NCBI GenBank assembly: GCA_023423975.1
Contig: JAFAEO010000055.1
Span: 1-63,032, forward strand
Reading direction: 5' to 3'
From: Pseudomonadota bacterium
Lineage (GTDB): Bacteria > Pseudomonadota > Gammaproteobacteria > Burkholderiales > Burkholderiaceae_B
DNA: 63,032 bases
Shown one piece after another: positions 43,163-52,850 of this stretch. The number at the start of each line of letters is the position of its first letter. Position 1 is the stretch's first letter. Position numbers and translations under genes: made by a program. The notes beneath the pieces were generated by a model. The model did no database searches. It had not been told where the DNA came from and worked only from the letters and a program-made list of their open reading frames with translations.

Positions 43163-44632
43163 ATGACTACGCAGCTTAGCACCAGACGCCGTACCAAGAT
43201 TGTTGCCACACTGGGCCCCGCCACCGCATCTGAAGCCCAGATCGAAGCCATGATTCTGGCAGGCATGAACGTTGCCCGCTTTAATTTTTCTCACGGCGAC
43301 GCGCAAGACCATCGCGAACGCGCCCGGATCATCCGTAAGCTGGAAGCCAAGCTTGACGTGCATATTGCGATTCTGGGCGACCTGCAGGGCCCGAAGATCC
43401 GGATCGCCCGTTTTGAAAACCAGAAAGTATTACTGGAACAGGGTCAGGAATTTATCCTCTCCAACGACTATCCCTATGACAAGGGCACCGCCCAAATCGT
43501 CGGCATCGATTATCCCGAACTGGTTACCGATTGCCGGCCAGGTGACGAATTGCTGCTGGACGATGGGCGAATCATCCTGGAAGTAGTGCGCATCGAAGGC
43601 CAGAACGTTTACACGACTGTGACCACAGGTGGCGAGCTGTCCAACAACAAGGGCATCAATCGCCGCGGCGGCGGGCTGTCTGCACCCAGCCTGACGGAAA
43701 AAGACAAGGCCGATATTGTGCTGGCGGCAGAGATTGGTGTGGATTTTGTTGCCGTGTCTTTCCCGCGTTACGGTCGCGATATGGAAGAAGCCCGCCGCCT
43801 GGTCCAGGAGGCCGGCAGTTCGGCCTGGATCATTGCCAAGATAGAGCGCGCCGAAGCCGTTGCCGATGACCAGGCCCTTGACGAATTGATTACCGCCAGC
43901 GACGGCGTCATGGTTGCGCGCGGCGACCTGGGTGTGGAAGTGGGCGATGCCGAACTTGTCGGCATTCAGAAAAAAATCATTCGCCACGCGCGAACCCTGA
44001 ATAAATTCGTGATTACTGCCACGCAGATGATGGAGTCGATGATCAATCATCCGTTCCCGACACGTGCTGAAGTGTCCGATGTTGCCAACGCCGTGCTCGA
44101 TTACACCGATGCCGTGATGCTGTCGGGTGAAAGTGCATCGGGCCTGTATCCGGTGGAAACGGTCAAGGCCATGGCGCGCATCTGCGTGGGCGCCGAAAAA
44201 CATCCGACCACCACGCAATCGGGCCACCGGCTTGGAGAAACGTTTACACGCTTCGATGAAACCATTGCGCTGGCAGCCATGTATGCGGCCAACCATTTTC
44301 AGCAGGTGCGCGCCATTATCTCGCTGAGCGAAAGCGGCCACACACCGCTTATCATGTCGCGCATTCGTTCGGGCGTCCCCATTTACTGCCTTACCCCACA
44401 CGACAGCACCCGCAACCGCGTTGCCATGTTCCGTGGCGTATATCCGGTCCACTTTGATCCGGCGGCAGTCACGGAGACCGATGTTGCACGGGCCGCGATG
44501 GCGCAATTGCTTAAATATCAACCACTCGATCGCGGCGACTGGGTGCTGCTCCTGCAGGGAGACCACTATGGCGTGATCGGTGCAACCAACAGTATGAAAC
44601 TGCTCTGCATGGATGATTTTCTTGATGACTGA
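43163..44632 (+). CDS. pyk: Pyruvate kinase
   Basis: A 489-residue glycolytic enzyme making pyruvate and ATP from phosphoenolpyruvate. Markers are TKIVATLGPATAS at the start, GMNVARFNFSHGD, LGDLQGPKIRI, the catalytic region IIAKIERAEAV, MVARGDLGVEVG, and TATQMMESMINHPFPTRAEVSD with the active-site ATQMMESM. The C-terminal regulatory domain is present. It overlaps a glycerate kinase gene by 8 bp, a pairing seen in organisms that feed glyoxylate or tartronate carbon into glycolysis. Confidence 0.96.
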   Translation: MTTQLSTRRRTKIVATLGPATASEAQIEAMILAGMNVARFNFSHGDAQDHRERARIIRKLEAKLDVHIAILGDLQGPKIRIARFENQKVLLEQGQEFILSNDYPYDKGTAQIVGIDYPELVTDCRPGDELLLDDGRIILEVVRIEGQNVYTTVTTGGELSNNKGINRRGGGLSAPSLTEKDKADIVLAAEIGVDFVAVSFPRYGRDMEEARRLVQEAGSSAWIIAKIERAEAVADDQALDELITASDGVMVARGDLGVEVGDAELVGIQKKIIRHARTLNKFVITATQMMESMINHPFPTRAEVSDVANAVLDYTDAVMLSGESASGLYPVETVKAMARICVGAEKHPTTTQSGHRLGETFTRFDETIALAAMYAANHFQQVRAIISLSESGHTPLIMSRIRSGVPIYCLTPHDSTRNRVAMFRGVYPVHFDPAAVTETDVARAAMAQLLKYQPLDRGDWVLLLQGDHYGVIGATNSMKLLCMDDFLDD

Positions 44633-45776
44633 ACCACTTTATATCGTGATTGCCCCGGACTCGTTCAAAGAGAGTCTGTCCTCGTCCGGGGTCGCCCAGG
44701 CCATTGCCGATGGCATCAAAACGGTGGCCCCTGATGCCACCCTGGTGCTGATGCCGATGGCCGACGGTGGCGAAGGAACCGTTGAAGCTATTGCAGGCAG
44801 TACCGGTGCCCCGCTGCAGACGCTGGACACCGTCAACGCGCTGGGTGAACCGATTACGGCTGCCTGGATCATGCTGCATGACGACACCGCGGTGATTGAA
44901 ATGGCCAGCGCAGCAGGCCTGGAGCAGATTGCCGAAGACAAACGCGATGTGCGGCGCGCCAGCACCTATGGCCTGGGTCAGCTGGTCTCTGCAGCCCTGG
45001 ATCAGGGCGCCCGACGGATTGTACTGGGGCTTGGCGGTTCGGCCACCAATGATGCCGGCACCGGCCTGCTCTGCGCGCTGGGCATCCGGTTTCTGGACAA
45101 GGCCGGCAAGCCATTGGAACAGGGGCCTGCCGCTCTTTACGAACTGGCAACCATTGATCTGTCCGGTCTGGATCCCCGGGTTGCCAAAACAGAATGGCTG
45201 ATTGCGTCGGATGTAAACAACCCCTTGTGCGGCGACCATGGTGCTTCGGCCATCTTCGGTCCGCAAAAAGGCGCCAACGCGGACGATGTGCAGTTTCTGG
45301 ATGCAGCGCTGAGCCACTTTGCCGATATGACGGCGCAGGCGACCGGCCATGATGTGCGTGAGCAACCCGGCGCCGGTGCTGCCGGCGGGCTGGGCTTTGC
45401 GGCGCTGGCCTATCTGCAAGCAGTGTTCAAGCCAGGCGTAGAAGTGGTGGCGGAATACGCGGGCCTGGATGCACACATACAAAAGGCCGATCTGGTTATT
45501 ACCGGCGAAGGCCGGCTGGATGCACAAACCCTGCGAGGCAAGACAATAGCCGGCATTGCCGCCCTGACCCAAAAGCATCAGGTGCCACTGATCGCCCTGG
45601 CCGGTTCGTTGCATGAAGACTTCGCCAAAGTCTATGACGGTGGAATTACGGCGGCGTTCAGCCTGCCCGGCGGGCCGATGTCGCTGAAAGATACCATGCA
45701 GCAGACACGACAGTTGCTGATGCAGCGTAGTCGGGACATTGTTGCGGTGTTCCTGGCGGGACGCCGCGCCCGGTAA
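44625..45776 (+). CDS. glxK: Glycerate kinase (GlxK/GarK family)
   Basis: A 383-residue enzyme phosphorylating D-glycerate, with the product (2- or 3-phosphoglycerate) depending on subclass. Family blocks: IVIAPDSFKESLSSSGVAQ at the N-terminus, MPMADGGEGTVEAI near residue 45, LGLGGSATNDAGTGLL, SDVNNPLCGDHGAS, and DLVITGEGRLDAQTLRGK near the C-terminus. I use the ATG at 44625, which overlaps the pyk stop by 8 bp, so the genes are co-translated. Symbol is by family only. Confidence 0.92.
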   Translation: MTEPLYIVIAPDSFKESLSSSGVAQAIADGIKTVAPDATLVLMPMADGGEGTVEAIAGSTGAPLQTLDTVNALGEPITAAWIMLHDDTAVIEMASAAGLEQIAEDKRDVRRASTYGLGQLVSAALDQGARRIVLGLGGSATNDAGTGLLCALGIRFLDKAGKPLEQGPAALYELATIDLSGLDPRVAKTEWLIASDVNNPLCGDHGASAIFGPQKGANADDVQFLDAALSHFADMTAQATGHDVREQPGAGAAGGLGFAALAYLQAVFKPGVEVVAEYAGLDAHIQKADLVITGEGRLDAQTLRGKTIAGIAALTQKHQVPLIALAGSLHEDFAKVYDGGITAAFSLPGGPMSLKDTMQQTRQLLMQRSRDIVAVFLAGRRAR

Positions 45777-45787
45777 GAACGCTATGC

Positions 45788-45818
45788 GCAGGCGCACGAT
45801 CCGAAAGAATGCGCCTGC
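45788..45818 (+). terminator. Hairpin after the pyk-glycerate kinase unit
   Basis: GCAGGCGCA pairs with TGCGCCTGC around a 13-base loop, ten bases after the glycerate kinase stop. No U-tract follows, so termination may be Rho-dependent or the hairpin may only stabilise the mRNA end. Confidence 0.4.
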
Positions 45819-45989
45819 CCGCCGTCGCTGAGCGATATCGGCGAAACGATATTGCCAGGCAATAGCACCAGGCAATGCCGTATAACAATTAAAAAGTCGG
45901 ATCAAAAAAGCCGGATCAGCCCTTGCGGCTATGTGCCGGCAATGTCACGAATCTAGGGCGCAACAGAGTATGCTGTGCAACGCAGACCG

Positions 45990-46769
45990 TCAGGCCAGCA
46001 CACCCTGGTCGACCAGGTAATCAGCCAGCCGGATATAGTCGGCCACCGACAATTCCTCTGCCCTGGCGGTCTCTTTGATATCAACCTGGGCCCAGTCTAT
46101 CTGCCAGTCGGCCAGCACCCGTCGCAGCATTTTGCGCCGCTGTGAAAACGCCCGCGCCACCGCCTGGGAGAAAGCGCGTTCGCTTTTTGCCTGTGCGCGT
46201 GTTGGCGGCAAAGGCACCATGCGTACGATAGCAGAGGTTACCTTGGGTGGCGGATCAAACGCTTCGGGCGGCACATCAAACAGGTGCTGCATATCGTAGC
46301 GCACCTGCAGCATGACCGAAAGCCTGCCATAGTCGCCCTCGCCCGGACGGGCCACCATGCGCGCGATCACTTCTTTTTGCAGCATGAAATGCTGATCACG
46401 AACATGATCGGCAAACGCGACCAGATGAAATAGTAATGGGCTGGAAATATTGTAGGGAAGATTGCCGACAACACGCAGGTCTGTACCGAAGGTCGCAAAA
46501 TCCACCTTCAAGGCATCGGCTTCATGCACCGTCAACCGCTCGGGCGCAAAGCGCTTGCGCAGACGCGCAGCCAGATCGCGATCAATCTCGATCACATCCA
46601 GATGTGCAACGCGGTCATGCAACGGCCCGGTAAGCGCAGACAAGCCTGGCCCGATTTCGATAACCGTATCGTCTCGCGCAGGGCTGACCGCCCGCACAAT
46701 GGATTCGATCACACTTTCATCGGTCAGAAAATTCTGACCGAAGCGCTTGCGGGCCTGATGAACTGCCAT
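45990..46769 (-). CDS. rsmA: 16S rRNA adenine dimethyltransferase
   Basis: A 259-residue methyltransferase (KsgA) that dimethylates A1518 and A1519 of 16S rRNA late in 30S assembly. The start RKRFGQNFLTDESVIESIV, the SAM-binding VIEIGPGLSALTGPL and the catalytic VVGNLPYNISSPLLFHLV are clear, as is the DPPPKVTSAIVRMVPL block. It follows surA by 12 bp; the pdxA gene that often stands between them in proteobacteria is not here. Confidence 0.95.
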   Translation of the reverse strand: MAVHQARKRFGQNFLTDESVIESIVRAVSPARDDTVIEIGPGLSALTGPLHDRVAHLDVIEIDRDLAARLRKRFAPERLTVHEADALKVDFATFGTDLRVVGNLPYNISSPLLFHLVAFADHVRDQHFMLQKEVIARMVARPGEGDYGRLSVMLQVRYDMQHLFDVPPEAFDPPPKVTSAIVRMVPLPPTRAQAKSERAFSQAVARAFSQRRKMLRRVLADWQIDWAQVDIKETARAEELSVADYIRLADYLVDQGVLA

Positions 46770-46781
46770 TCTTATTTTGCT

Positions 46782-48284
46782 CTAAGGCTTGCTTTTCTGT
46801 TGCGTCAGACGGTTGTCAATAAACGCTTTGGCACGCAACTGTTGCAGCCAGTCTTCATAGACCGGTTCAGCACGCTTCTGGAACAGCGATTGACGCGCCA
46901 GATTACGGCGAATTTCGGGCTGTTTGTCCGAGCTGCGACGATCTTCGACCGTAACCAGATGCCAGCCGAACTTCGAACGCACTGGCGCACTAAGTTGGCC
47001 GGGCTGCAAAGCGTTCATGGCCTTCTCAAAGTCAGGATCGGAAACACCTGGCGGAATCCAGCCGATTTCCCCGCCCAGCGGCGCTGATGTGTCTTGCGAG
47101 AATTTCTTGGCTGCGTCCTCGAACGACATGCCGCCCTCAATCTGATTGCGCACATCATCTATTTTTGCACGGGCCTGCTGGTCAGAGAAGACCGGTGTGA
47201 TCTTGACCAGAATATGCTTGACCTTGGTCTCGGTAATGTTCACCGGTCCCTGCTGCTTGGCCATTTTTTCAATAGGTGGCACCGGTGGCGGTGGTGGCGC
47301 CGGCGGCTGCACGGTCACGACGCGTTTGTTTTCCTGCACCAGGCCACGACGCTCTACGACCTTAAGAATGTGAAAACCATTGGGCGCCTTGAAAACACCG
47401 GTGGTTCGTCCATCCGGCACTTTTTTCGTGACGCTCACAAACAGCGATGGCCAGTCTTCGAACATGCGGATACCCAGATTACCGCCGGATGCCGCTTCTG
47501 GCCCGTCGGAATATTCCTTGGCGACGCTTTCAAAACTTGACCCGCGGCGCAGTTTTGCCATCGCGGCATCTGCTTTCTTGCGTGCAGCGGCAACCACATC
47601 CTCTGGCGAGTTATCAGGCACGCGAATATAGATATGCTGCAAGGCAACCGCCTTGGGAACAAACGAGCGCTCGACCACAACTTGCTTCTGCGGTGGCGGC
47701 TTGGGCTGACTCTGTCTTTCGGCTTCGCGGCCAGGCAAAATACCCGTCGGATTCTGTTTCAGAAAGGCATCAATATCGGATTCGTTCACGTTGACACGAC
47801 TCTGAATGATCTTGGTACGCAACTCTTCCATCACCATCTCATTACGAAGATTGCGAATATAGTCATTCCAGTTCAGACCCATCTGCTCGATCGCCGGACG
47901 TAACTTTTCAGGCGGCAGATTGTTGCGCTGGGCAATATTGGCCATGGCCTGCGACAATTGCGCATCAGTGATCTTAATGCCATATTGCTCGGCATCCTGG
48001 CGCATGAGTTTTTCGTCAATCATTGCCTGCAATACGATTTGCTGGGCCTGGCTCTGGCCGCCGGTGGTCACGCGATTGCTGGCCATCCGTTGCTGCAGCT
48101 CGCGCATGGTGATGATTTCATTATTGACCACGGCCGCGATACCATCAGCGAATTGCCCTGGCGCACGCTGCTGCGACGCCCCGCCTTTTTTCGCCTGCTG
48201 CGCCTGCGTTGCCGGCGGCATAGCAATAAAAATAACGGGGATGGCGAGAGCAACTGCTGTTCGCATGAAACCCAATTTACGCAT
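46782..48284 (-). CDS. surA: Periplasmic chaperone/peptidyl-prolyl isomerase SurA
   Basis: A 500-residue chaperone for outer-membrane proteins, notably LptD. Signal peptide (hydrophobic VALAIPVIFIAM, cleavage near TQA), SurA N-domain with DGIAAVVNNEIITMRELQQR, then two parvulin domains: the first around LQHIYIRVPDN to GFHILKVVER, the second KVKHILVKITPVF to FGWHLVTVEDRR. Between them is a proline-rich linker (PPAPPPPPVPP). The ATG at 48284 overlaps the lptD stop by one base; an in-frame ATG six codons later would give a shorter signal peptide and is possible. Confidence 0.94.
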   Translation of the reverse strand: MRKLGFMRTAVALAIPVIFIAMPPATQAQQAKKGGASQQRAPGQFADGIAAVVNNEIITMRELQQRMASNRVTTGGQSQAQQIVLQAMIDEKLMRQDAEQYGIKITDAQLSQAMANIAQRNNLPPEKLRPAIEQMGLNWNDYIRNLRNEMVMEELRTKIIQSRVNVNESDIDAFLKQNPTGILPGREAERQSQPKPPPQKQVVVERSFVPKAVALQHIYIRVPDNSPEDVVAAARKKADAAMAKLRRGSSFESVAKEYSDGPEAASGGNLGIRMFEDWPSLFVSVTKKVPDGRTTGVFKAPNGFHILKVVERRGLVQENKRVVTVQPPAPPPPPVPPIEKMAKQQGPVNITETKVKHILVKITPVFSDQQARAKIDDVRNQIEGGMSFEDAAKKFSQDTSAPLGGEIGWIPPGVSDPDFEKAMNALQPGQLSAPVRSKFGWHLVTVEDRRSSDKQPEIRRNLARQSLFQKRAEPVYEDWLQQLRAKAFIDNRLTQQKSKP

Positions 48285-50704
48285 TATTCATACCTTTCAA
48301 ATGATGTCCTGGCCGGAACGGGGGTGTTGACACTTTCGTATCCGGGCACATTCTGTCTTAACAAGTCCATAGGATCTTTCCCGACCGAGCCCAACCCTGC
48401 CAATTCCAACTGAAAGAATATAGCAGAATTCGAATCCTCTTTCGAAACGGCGTAACGTTTCAAAACAACTCGCCCGGTCCAGCAGCAATCGCCTTTATAC
48501 TCTACACCCAGGATATGCTGGGTGACACGGCTTTCCTTGAGAGAGTAATCAACCCGACCCACGCCGTACAGCTTGCTGGTAAAGGGCCACTGGCCGGCAA
48601 AACTGACCGTTTCCTTGCCCTGCAACTGGTAGGACAGCGGATTGCCCTGGTTGATATTGGTACGCTCTTCATCCGCATAGGGATCGCGCTGGTAACGATA
48701 GGATAGCGACAACGTCGTCAGGCGCTTGGGCGTCCATTTTGCTGCAGCATAGGCCTGGGTTGTCTTGCCCTGATACGGGTCAATCTGCAAGGCAGCCTGG
48801 GTCGTAAATTTATTGGTCAGCGCCGCTTCTGCGCCGAAGATCCAGTCAGACTTGGTGCCCGTGCGCGGCGATTCAAACGGCAGGGTTACGCGCTGCGAAT
48901 CAAAATACACGCGTTGCGCCACTTGTAATGCCAGGCGTTGAAAGCCGGTGTCCTGGTCAAACCAGCGCGAAGTCAGACCCAGGGTGACCTGGTTGGCGTT
49001 GTTGATGCGATCCCAGCCACCGTTATAACGGTTTTCGGAAAAGGCACTGGCAAACCCGAACTGGCTCACATCGGTATCAAAAATGGGGATATCGCTCTGA
49101 TCCTGATATGGGATGTACAGATAATAAAGACGGGGCTCCAGAGTCTGCGTAGACGGATAGCCGAAAAGCGTGGTTTCACGCTCGAAAGTCATACCGGCAT
49201 CCAGGGACACAATGGGCAGAACTCGAGAAACCGAACGCCGCTGGTTGCCGCTTTGGCTGGAGAACGAATACTGGCCGTAACGCGTATACCAGTCGGTTTC
49301 GTACTGGGATGCATGCAGGCCGATTTTGGGTGTAATGTACCAGCCGGGCCTGACAATCGGGTAACTTAACGTGGAATAGGACGTAAACCGCGTTCCATCC
49401 GGACGCAGGTGCCCTTCTGTCTGATCAATGACGTCCTGACTCAGCTTGGAACCAAAATACGTGGGATATTCAAATCGAGTCAGCGTATTGGTGGTTTCCA
49501 GGTCCAGGCCGTGCCAGTCGAAACGTGCGCCATGAACCCGCAATTCCGGCACCTTCTCGTACTGGCCGTAAATATCGGTGGTGGTGGCATCCTGCAAGGT
49601 CTGGTATTTCTGAATCTGCAGATAACCATCCCAGTATTTATAGCCAGAAAATCCGAGCGTGATATTACGATTCAGATAGGTCTTGTCCGCCTGGGTGATG
49701 GTGGTCATATCCGTGAAGTCACGGTAGTAATCATCATCAGAGACCGCGTTCCAGTCTACCGACAGATTGAAATTGAGCCCCAGCACGGACCCGAGCGATT
49801 GCAGGTGCCGCCAGGAAAACATCCAGCGGGACCGATCCAGCTCGTTGTCCCTGTGCATATAGGTACCGGTCAGCGTACCGGAATAATTCGGCTGCAGATA
49901 ACGGAACTCCGCGCCCAGCTGCGCACCGCGTTTGCTGAGGTAGCGCGGGATCAGCGTCAAGTCATATTGTGGCGCCAGATTGATGAAATACGGGACGGAC
50001 AGATCCAGGCCACTGCGCGAGGTCATGCCATAGGTAGGCGTCAGAAAACCGGTTTTTTTCTCTGCCCGGATTGGAAAAGTCAGATACGGCGACCACATCA
50101 CCGGCATGCCTTTGATATAGAGTGTGCCGTCTTCGGCAATCCCTTCGTTCTCATCGTTATACAGATCGACGTTGCTCGAACGGATCTGCCAGAATGGCTC
50201 ATCGCAGCTACAGCCGCTGTATGTCGCATCCTTCAGGTTGACATGATTGTCGTCAATGATATTGGCCTGGCTGGCCTGGCCCTGACCACCGGTGGCCAGG
50301 CTGTAGACCGGCGATGTAATGGTGCCGTTCACCTTGTCGATGTTGTAGCGCAGTCCCGGGCCGGTGATCAGATTGCCATCACGAAACAGGCGGGCATTGC
50401 CGAGCGCCGTGACCGTGCCGCTGCTTCGGTCATAGTTGATGGTATCTGCCTTCAGAATGGCATCGGGCCGGCGGATCTGCGACTTGCCATCCAGAGTGAT
50501 GGTATTGGTGTTATTGGTGATGTCTGCACGTGCGCTATCGGTGAACGTGACGATCTCATCGTTGTTCAGCGCCGGACTGGCGAGCATCGGCGATACATAC
50601 AGCCGTGGCGCAGATGTCTGGCCCACTCCGGGCACCGACACACCAGTCTGGGCAAAAGCAATCGGGGATACGGTCAGAAGAAATAGGTGACAGATCTTTC
50701 GCAC
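48284..50704 (-). CDS. lptD: LPS-assembly protein LptD
   Basis: An 806-residue outer-membrane beta-barrel that with LptE inserts LPS into the outer leaflet. Short signal peptide ending near AFAQT, then the OstA jellyroll domain (DGKSQIRRPDAILKADTINY at about 75-95, typical of periplasmic Lpt proteins), and the large OstA_C barrel (ADE-like repeats of aromatic strands). Cysteines expected for the disulphides are seen in YSGCSCDEPFW and in the C-terminal YKGDCCWTGR. Full length. It heads the lptD-surA-rsmA unit and diverges from amgK-murU. Confidence 0.93.
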   Translation of the reverse strand: MRKICHLFLLTVSPIAFAQTGVSVPGVGQTSAPRLYVSPMLASPALNNDEIVTFTDSARADITNNTNTITLDGKSQIRRPDAILKADTINYDRSSGTVTALGNARLFRDGNLITGPGLRYNIDKVNGTITSPVYSLATGGQGQASQANIIDDNHVNLKDATYSGCSCDEPFWQIRSSNVDLYNDENEGIAEDGTLYIKGMPVMWSPYLTFPIRAEKKTGFLTPTYGMTSRSGLDLSVPYFINLAPQYDLTLIPRYLSKRGAQLGAEFRYLQPNYSGTLTGTYMHRDNELDRSRWMFSWRHLQSLGSVLGLNFNLSVDWNAVSDDDYYRDFTDMTTITQADKTYLNRNITLGFSGYKYWDGYLQIQKYQTLQDATTTDIYGQYEKVPELRVHGARFDWHGLDLETTNTLTRFEYPTYFGSKLSQDVIDQTEGHLRPDGTRFTSYSTLSYPIVRPGWYITPKIGLHASQYETDWYTRYGQYSFSSQSGNQRRSVSRVLPIVSLDAGMTFERETTLFGYPSTQTLEPRLYYLYIPYQDQSDIPIFDTDVSQFGFASAFSENRYNGGWDRINNANQVTLGLTSRWFDQDTGFQRLALQVAQRVYFDSQRVTLPFESPRTGTKSDWIFGAEAALTNKFTTQAALQIDPYQGKTTQAYAAAKWTPKRLTTLSLSYRYQRDPYADEERTNINQGNPLSYQLQGKETVSFAGQWPFTSKLYGVGRVDYSLKESRVTQHILGVEYKGDCCWTGRVVLKRYAVSKEDSNSAIFFQLELAGLGSVGKDPMDLLRQNVPGYESVNTPVPARTSFERYE

Positions 50705-51006
50705 TGTGCTTTTTACCGGAAATAATTGAAGAAACCTGTCCTGTTACCCTGTTTCCCGGGACTGAGACGGGAAAATCATACCGCAACATGCATCGCCAGA
50801 CCATCGGGTCTTGCCGGACTCCCTGATGATGCGGGACAAACCAGAGGATACCGCATAAAATATCAATAACCTGCTGTTTTTACATTAGCCCGTTATTATA
50901 GTTATCTACCGCAGGCAACGGCAATGCCCGCCCGATTTACCGAAATAAAAATCAGATCCGGGCTCAACCCACTGATATAACATACCTTTTTTCACGACAA
51001 CCATTC
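50705..51006. other. Divergent promoter region between lptD and amgK
   Basis: No gene. A TTTACA box near 50879 followed 17 bp later by TTATCT is a weak promoter candidate for amgK. I found no clear sigma-E type promoter for lptD. Confidence 0.4.
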
Positions 51007-52101
51007 ATGACGACGTCCGCAGCTCCTTTTCCATCCTCCGGCAGTTCAGCTGAAGCCGTGACCCATAACGCTACCGATACCCGCTACGCATTGGTGCAGA
51101 ACTGGGTTGCTCCGCTTGCAGAAAAATACGGCATCCACACCCACAGCCTGCGCCCCGCCTCGAGCGACGCCAGCTTTCGCCGGTATTTCCGGGTGGATAC
51201 GGAAGCGGACAGCCTGATCATCATGGACGCACCTCCGGCCCATGAAGACTGCCGCCCATTTGTAGATATCGCCACGCGCCTGGATCAGGCGGGTTTGAAC
51301 GTGCCGAAAATCCTTGAAGCCCAAATAGAACAAGGCCTGCTCTTGTTGAGCGATCTGGGTCACGACACGTACTACCAGCGCATTGTAAACGGGATGGACG
51401 CGGCAACCCTGCAGGCGCGCTACTTGAACGCGCTGCAGGCGCTGGTCAGGATGCAGCAAGTGTCAACTGCTCATCTGCCCTCCTACGACAGCGCCAAACT
51501 GCGCGAGGAGCTGTCGCTGTTTCCTGATTGGTATGTGGCGCGCCACTGCAATGCCGAACTGTCCGATCAGGAACGCACTGCGTTAAATACCATTTTCGAT
51601 AATCTGTCCGCGCACAATGCCCGCCAGGCAACCTGCTTTGTCCACCGGGATTTCCATTCGCCGAATCTGATGGTCAACGATCGTCCGGAAAACGGGGCCG
51701 GCCCGGGCATCATAGACTTCCAGGATGCCGTGTGCGGGCCTGTTTCCTACGATCTGGTGTCGCTGGTCATGGATGCACGCACCACCTGGGAAGAACCGCA
51801 GCAACTGGACTGGGCAATCCGCTACTGGGAACAGGCCAAGAAGGCCGGCATTCCGGTTCCTGCAGATTTCGCCGACTTTCACGTTGACTATGAATGGATG
51901 GGATTGCAGCGCAATTTACGCATCCTGGGTGTATTTGCCCGCCTCTCGATCCGCGACGGCAAATCCCATTACCAGCAGCATATGCCCCGGGTCAACGCCT
52001 ACGTACGTCAGGTCGCTGCCCGCTACAATGCCTTCCGTCCGCTGCTGCGACTGCTGGACCGCCTGGACAACATCGAAACAAAAGTAGGATATACATTTTG
52101 A
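51007..52101 (+). CDS. amgK: N-acetylmuramate/N-acetylglucosamine anomeric kinase AmgK
   Basis: A 364-residue aminoglycoside-phosphotransferase-fold kinase. In peptidoglycan recycling it makes MurNAc-1-phosphate, bypassing de novo UDP-MurNAc synthesis. The catalytic loop is CFVHRDFHSPNLMV and the metal-binding motif IIDFQDAVCGPVSYDL; the N-lobe shows RPASSDASFRRYFRV and LLLLSDLGHDTYY. Position opposite lptD and translational overlap with murU match Pseudomonas and Neisseria-type clusters, which supports the specific assignment over a generic phosphotransferase. Confidence 0.9.
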   Translation: MTTSAAPFPSSGSSAEAVTHNATDTRYALVQNWVAPLAEKYGIHTHSLRPASSDASFRRYFRVDTEADSLIIMDAPPAHEDCRPFVDIATRLDQAGLNVPKILEAQIEQGLLLLSDLGHDTYYQRIVNGMDAATLQARYLNALQALVRMQQVSTAHLPSYDSAKLREELSLFPDWYVARHCNAELSDQERTALNTIFDNLSAHNARQATCFVHRDFHSPNLMVNDRPENGAGPGIIDFQDAVCGPVSYDLVSLVMDARTTWEEPQQLDWAIRYWEQAKKAGIPVPADFADFHVDYEWMGLQRNLRILGVFARLSIRDGKSHYQQHMPRVNAYVRQVAARYNAFRPLLRLLDRLDNIETKVGYTF

Positions 52102-52796
52102 TTCAAACCATGATTCTTGCGGCAGGACGCGGCGAACGCATGCGCCCGCTGACCGATACCCTGCCCAAGCCCCTGCTGCCTGTCAACGACAAGCCGTTGA
52201 TTGTCCACCATCTGGAACGCCTGGCTGCTGTGGGCATTACCGATATCGTCATCAACCATGCCTGGCTGGGCGAACAGCTGGAAGCCGCACTGGGCGATGG
52301 CAGCCAGTTTGACGTGGCAATCCAGTACTCCCGCGAGGCGACCGCACTGGAAACCGCCGGCGGCATCGCCCACGCCTTGCCGCTGCTGGGCGATCAGCCA
52401 TTTCTGGTGATCAACGGTGATGTCTGGTGCGACTGGAACCCCATGCAGGCCGTCAGTGTGGTCAACAGGCTGCACGACTCGCCGACCCAGGCATGGCTTC
52501 TGATGGTGGATAATCCCGAGCATCACCCTGAAGGTGACTTCCGCCTGGATACGCAAGGCTATCTGAGCCCCCGCCAGAACGGCGACGCCGCCTTGACCTA
52601 CGCTGGTATAGGCGTGTTTCACCCCAGCCTGTTCCGCAATATCGACAATGGACAACCGGCGCCGCTGGCGCCGCTGCTGCGCATGGCGATGGCTACCCGT
52701 TCGGTCGAAGGTTATCACTACACAGGCAACTGGACCGACGTCGGCACGCCTGCACGCCTGACCGAACTTGACGGGCAACTGCGCACCACCCGCTAA
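52098..52796 (+). CDS. murU: MurNAc-1-phosphate uridylyltransferase MurU
   Basis: A 232-residue nucleotidyltransferase giving UDP-MurNAc from the AmgK product. The signature is MILAAGRGERMRPLTDTLPK, then PLLPVNDKPLIVHHLERLAA, FLVINGDVWCDW and a C-terminal NWTDVGTPARL. I choose the TTG at 52098, which overlaps the amgK stop (TTGA) and leaves four residues before the conserved MILAAG; the ATG at 52110 would start exactly at it and is the alternative. Together amgK-murU forms the fosfomycin-insensitive recycling route. Confidence 0.9.
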   Translation: MIQTMILAAGRGERMRPLTDTLPKPLLPVNDKPLIVHHLERLAAVGITDIVINHAWLGEQLEAALGDGSQFDVAIQYSREATALETAGGIAHALPLLGDQPFLVINGDVWCDWNPMQAVSVVNRLHDSPTQAWLLMVDNPEHHPEGDFRLDTQGYLSPRQNGDAALTYAGIGVFHPSLFRNIDNGQPAPLAPLLRMAMATRSVEGYHYTGNWTDVGTPARLTELDGQLRTTR

Positions 52797-52850
52797 ATTG
52801 CCAGTGGAAAATGTACAATACGTTACTGTTGATATTCGGATGAAACACCC

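Noticed and set aside
43430..44566. Minus-strand open frame of 378 codons across pyk
   Set aside because: Antisense shadow; pyruvate kinase signature residues are on the other strand.
44511..45905. Minus-strand open frame of 464 codons across the glycerate kinase gene
   Set aside because: Antisense shadow with a Cys/His/Arg-rich random-looking composition; glycerate kinase motifs on the plus strand are unambiguous.
49409..50686. Plus-strand open frame of 425 codons across lptD
   Set aside because: Antisense shadow of a GC-biased gene; its codon pattern mirrors the lptD frame and there is no ribosome binding site or family match.
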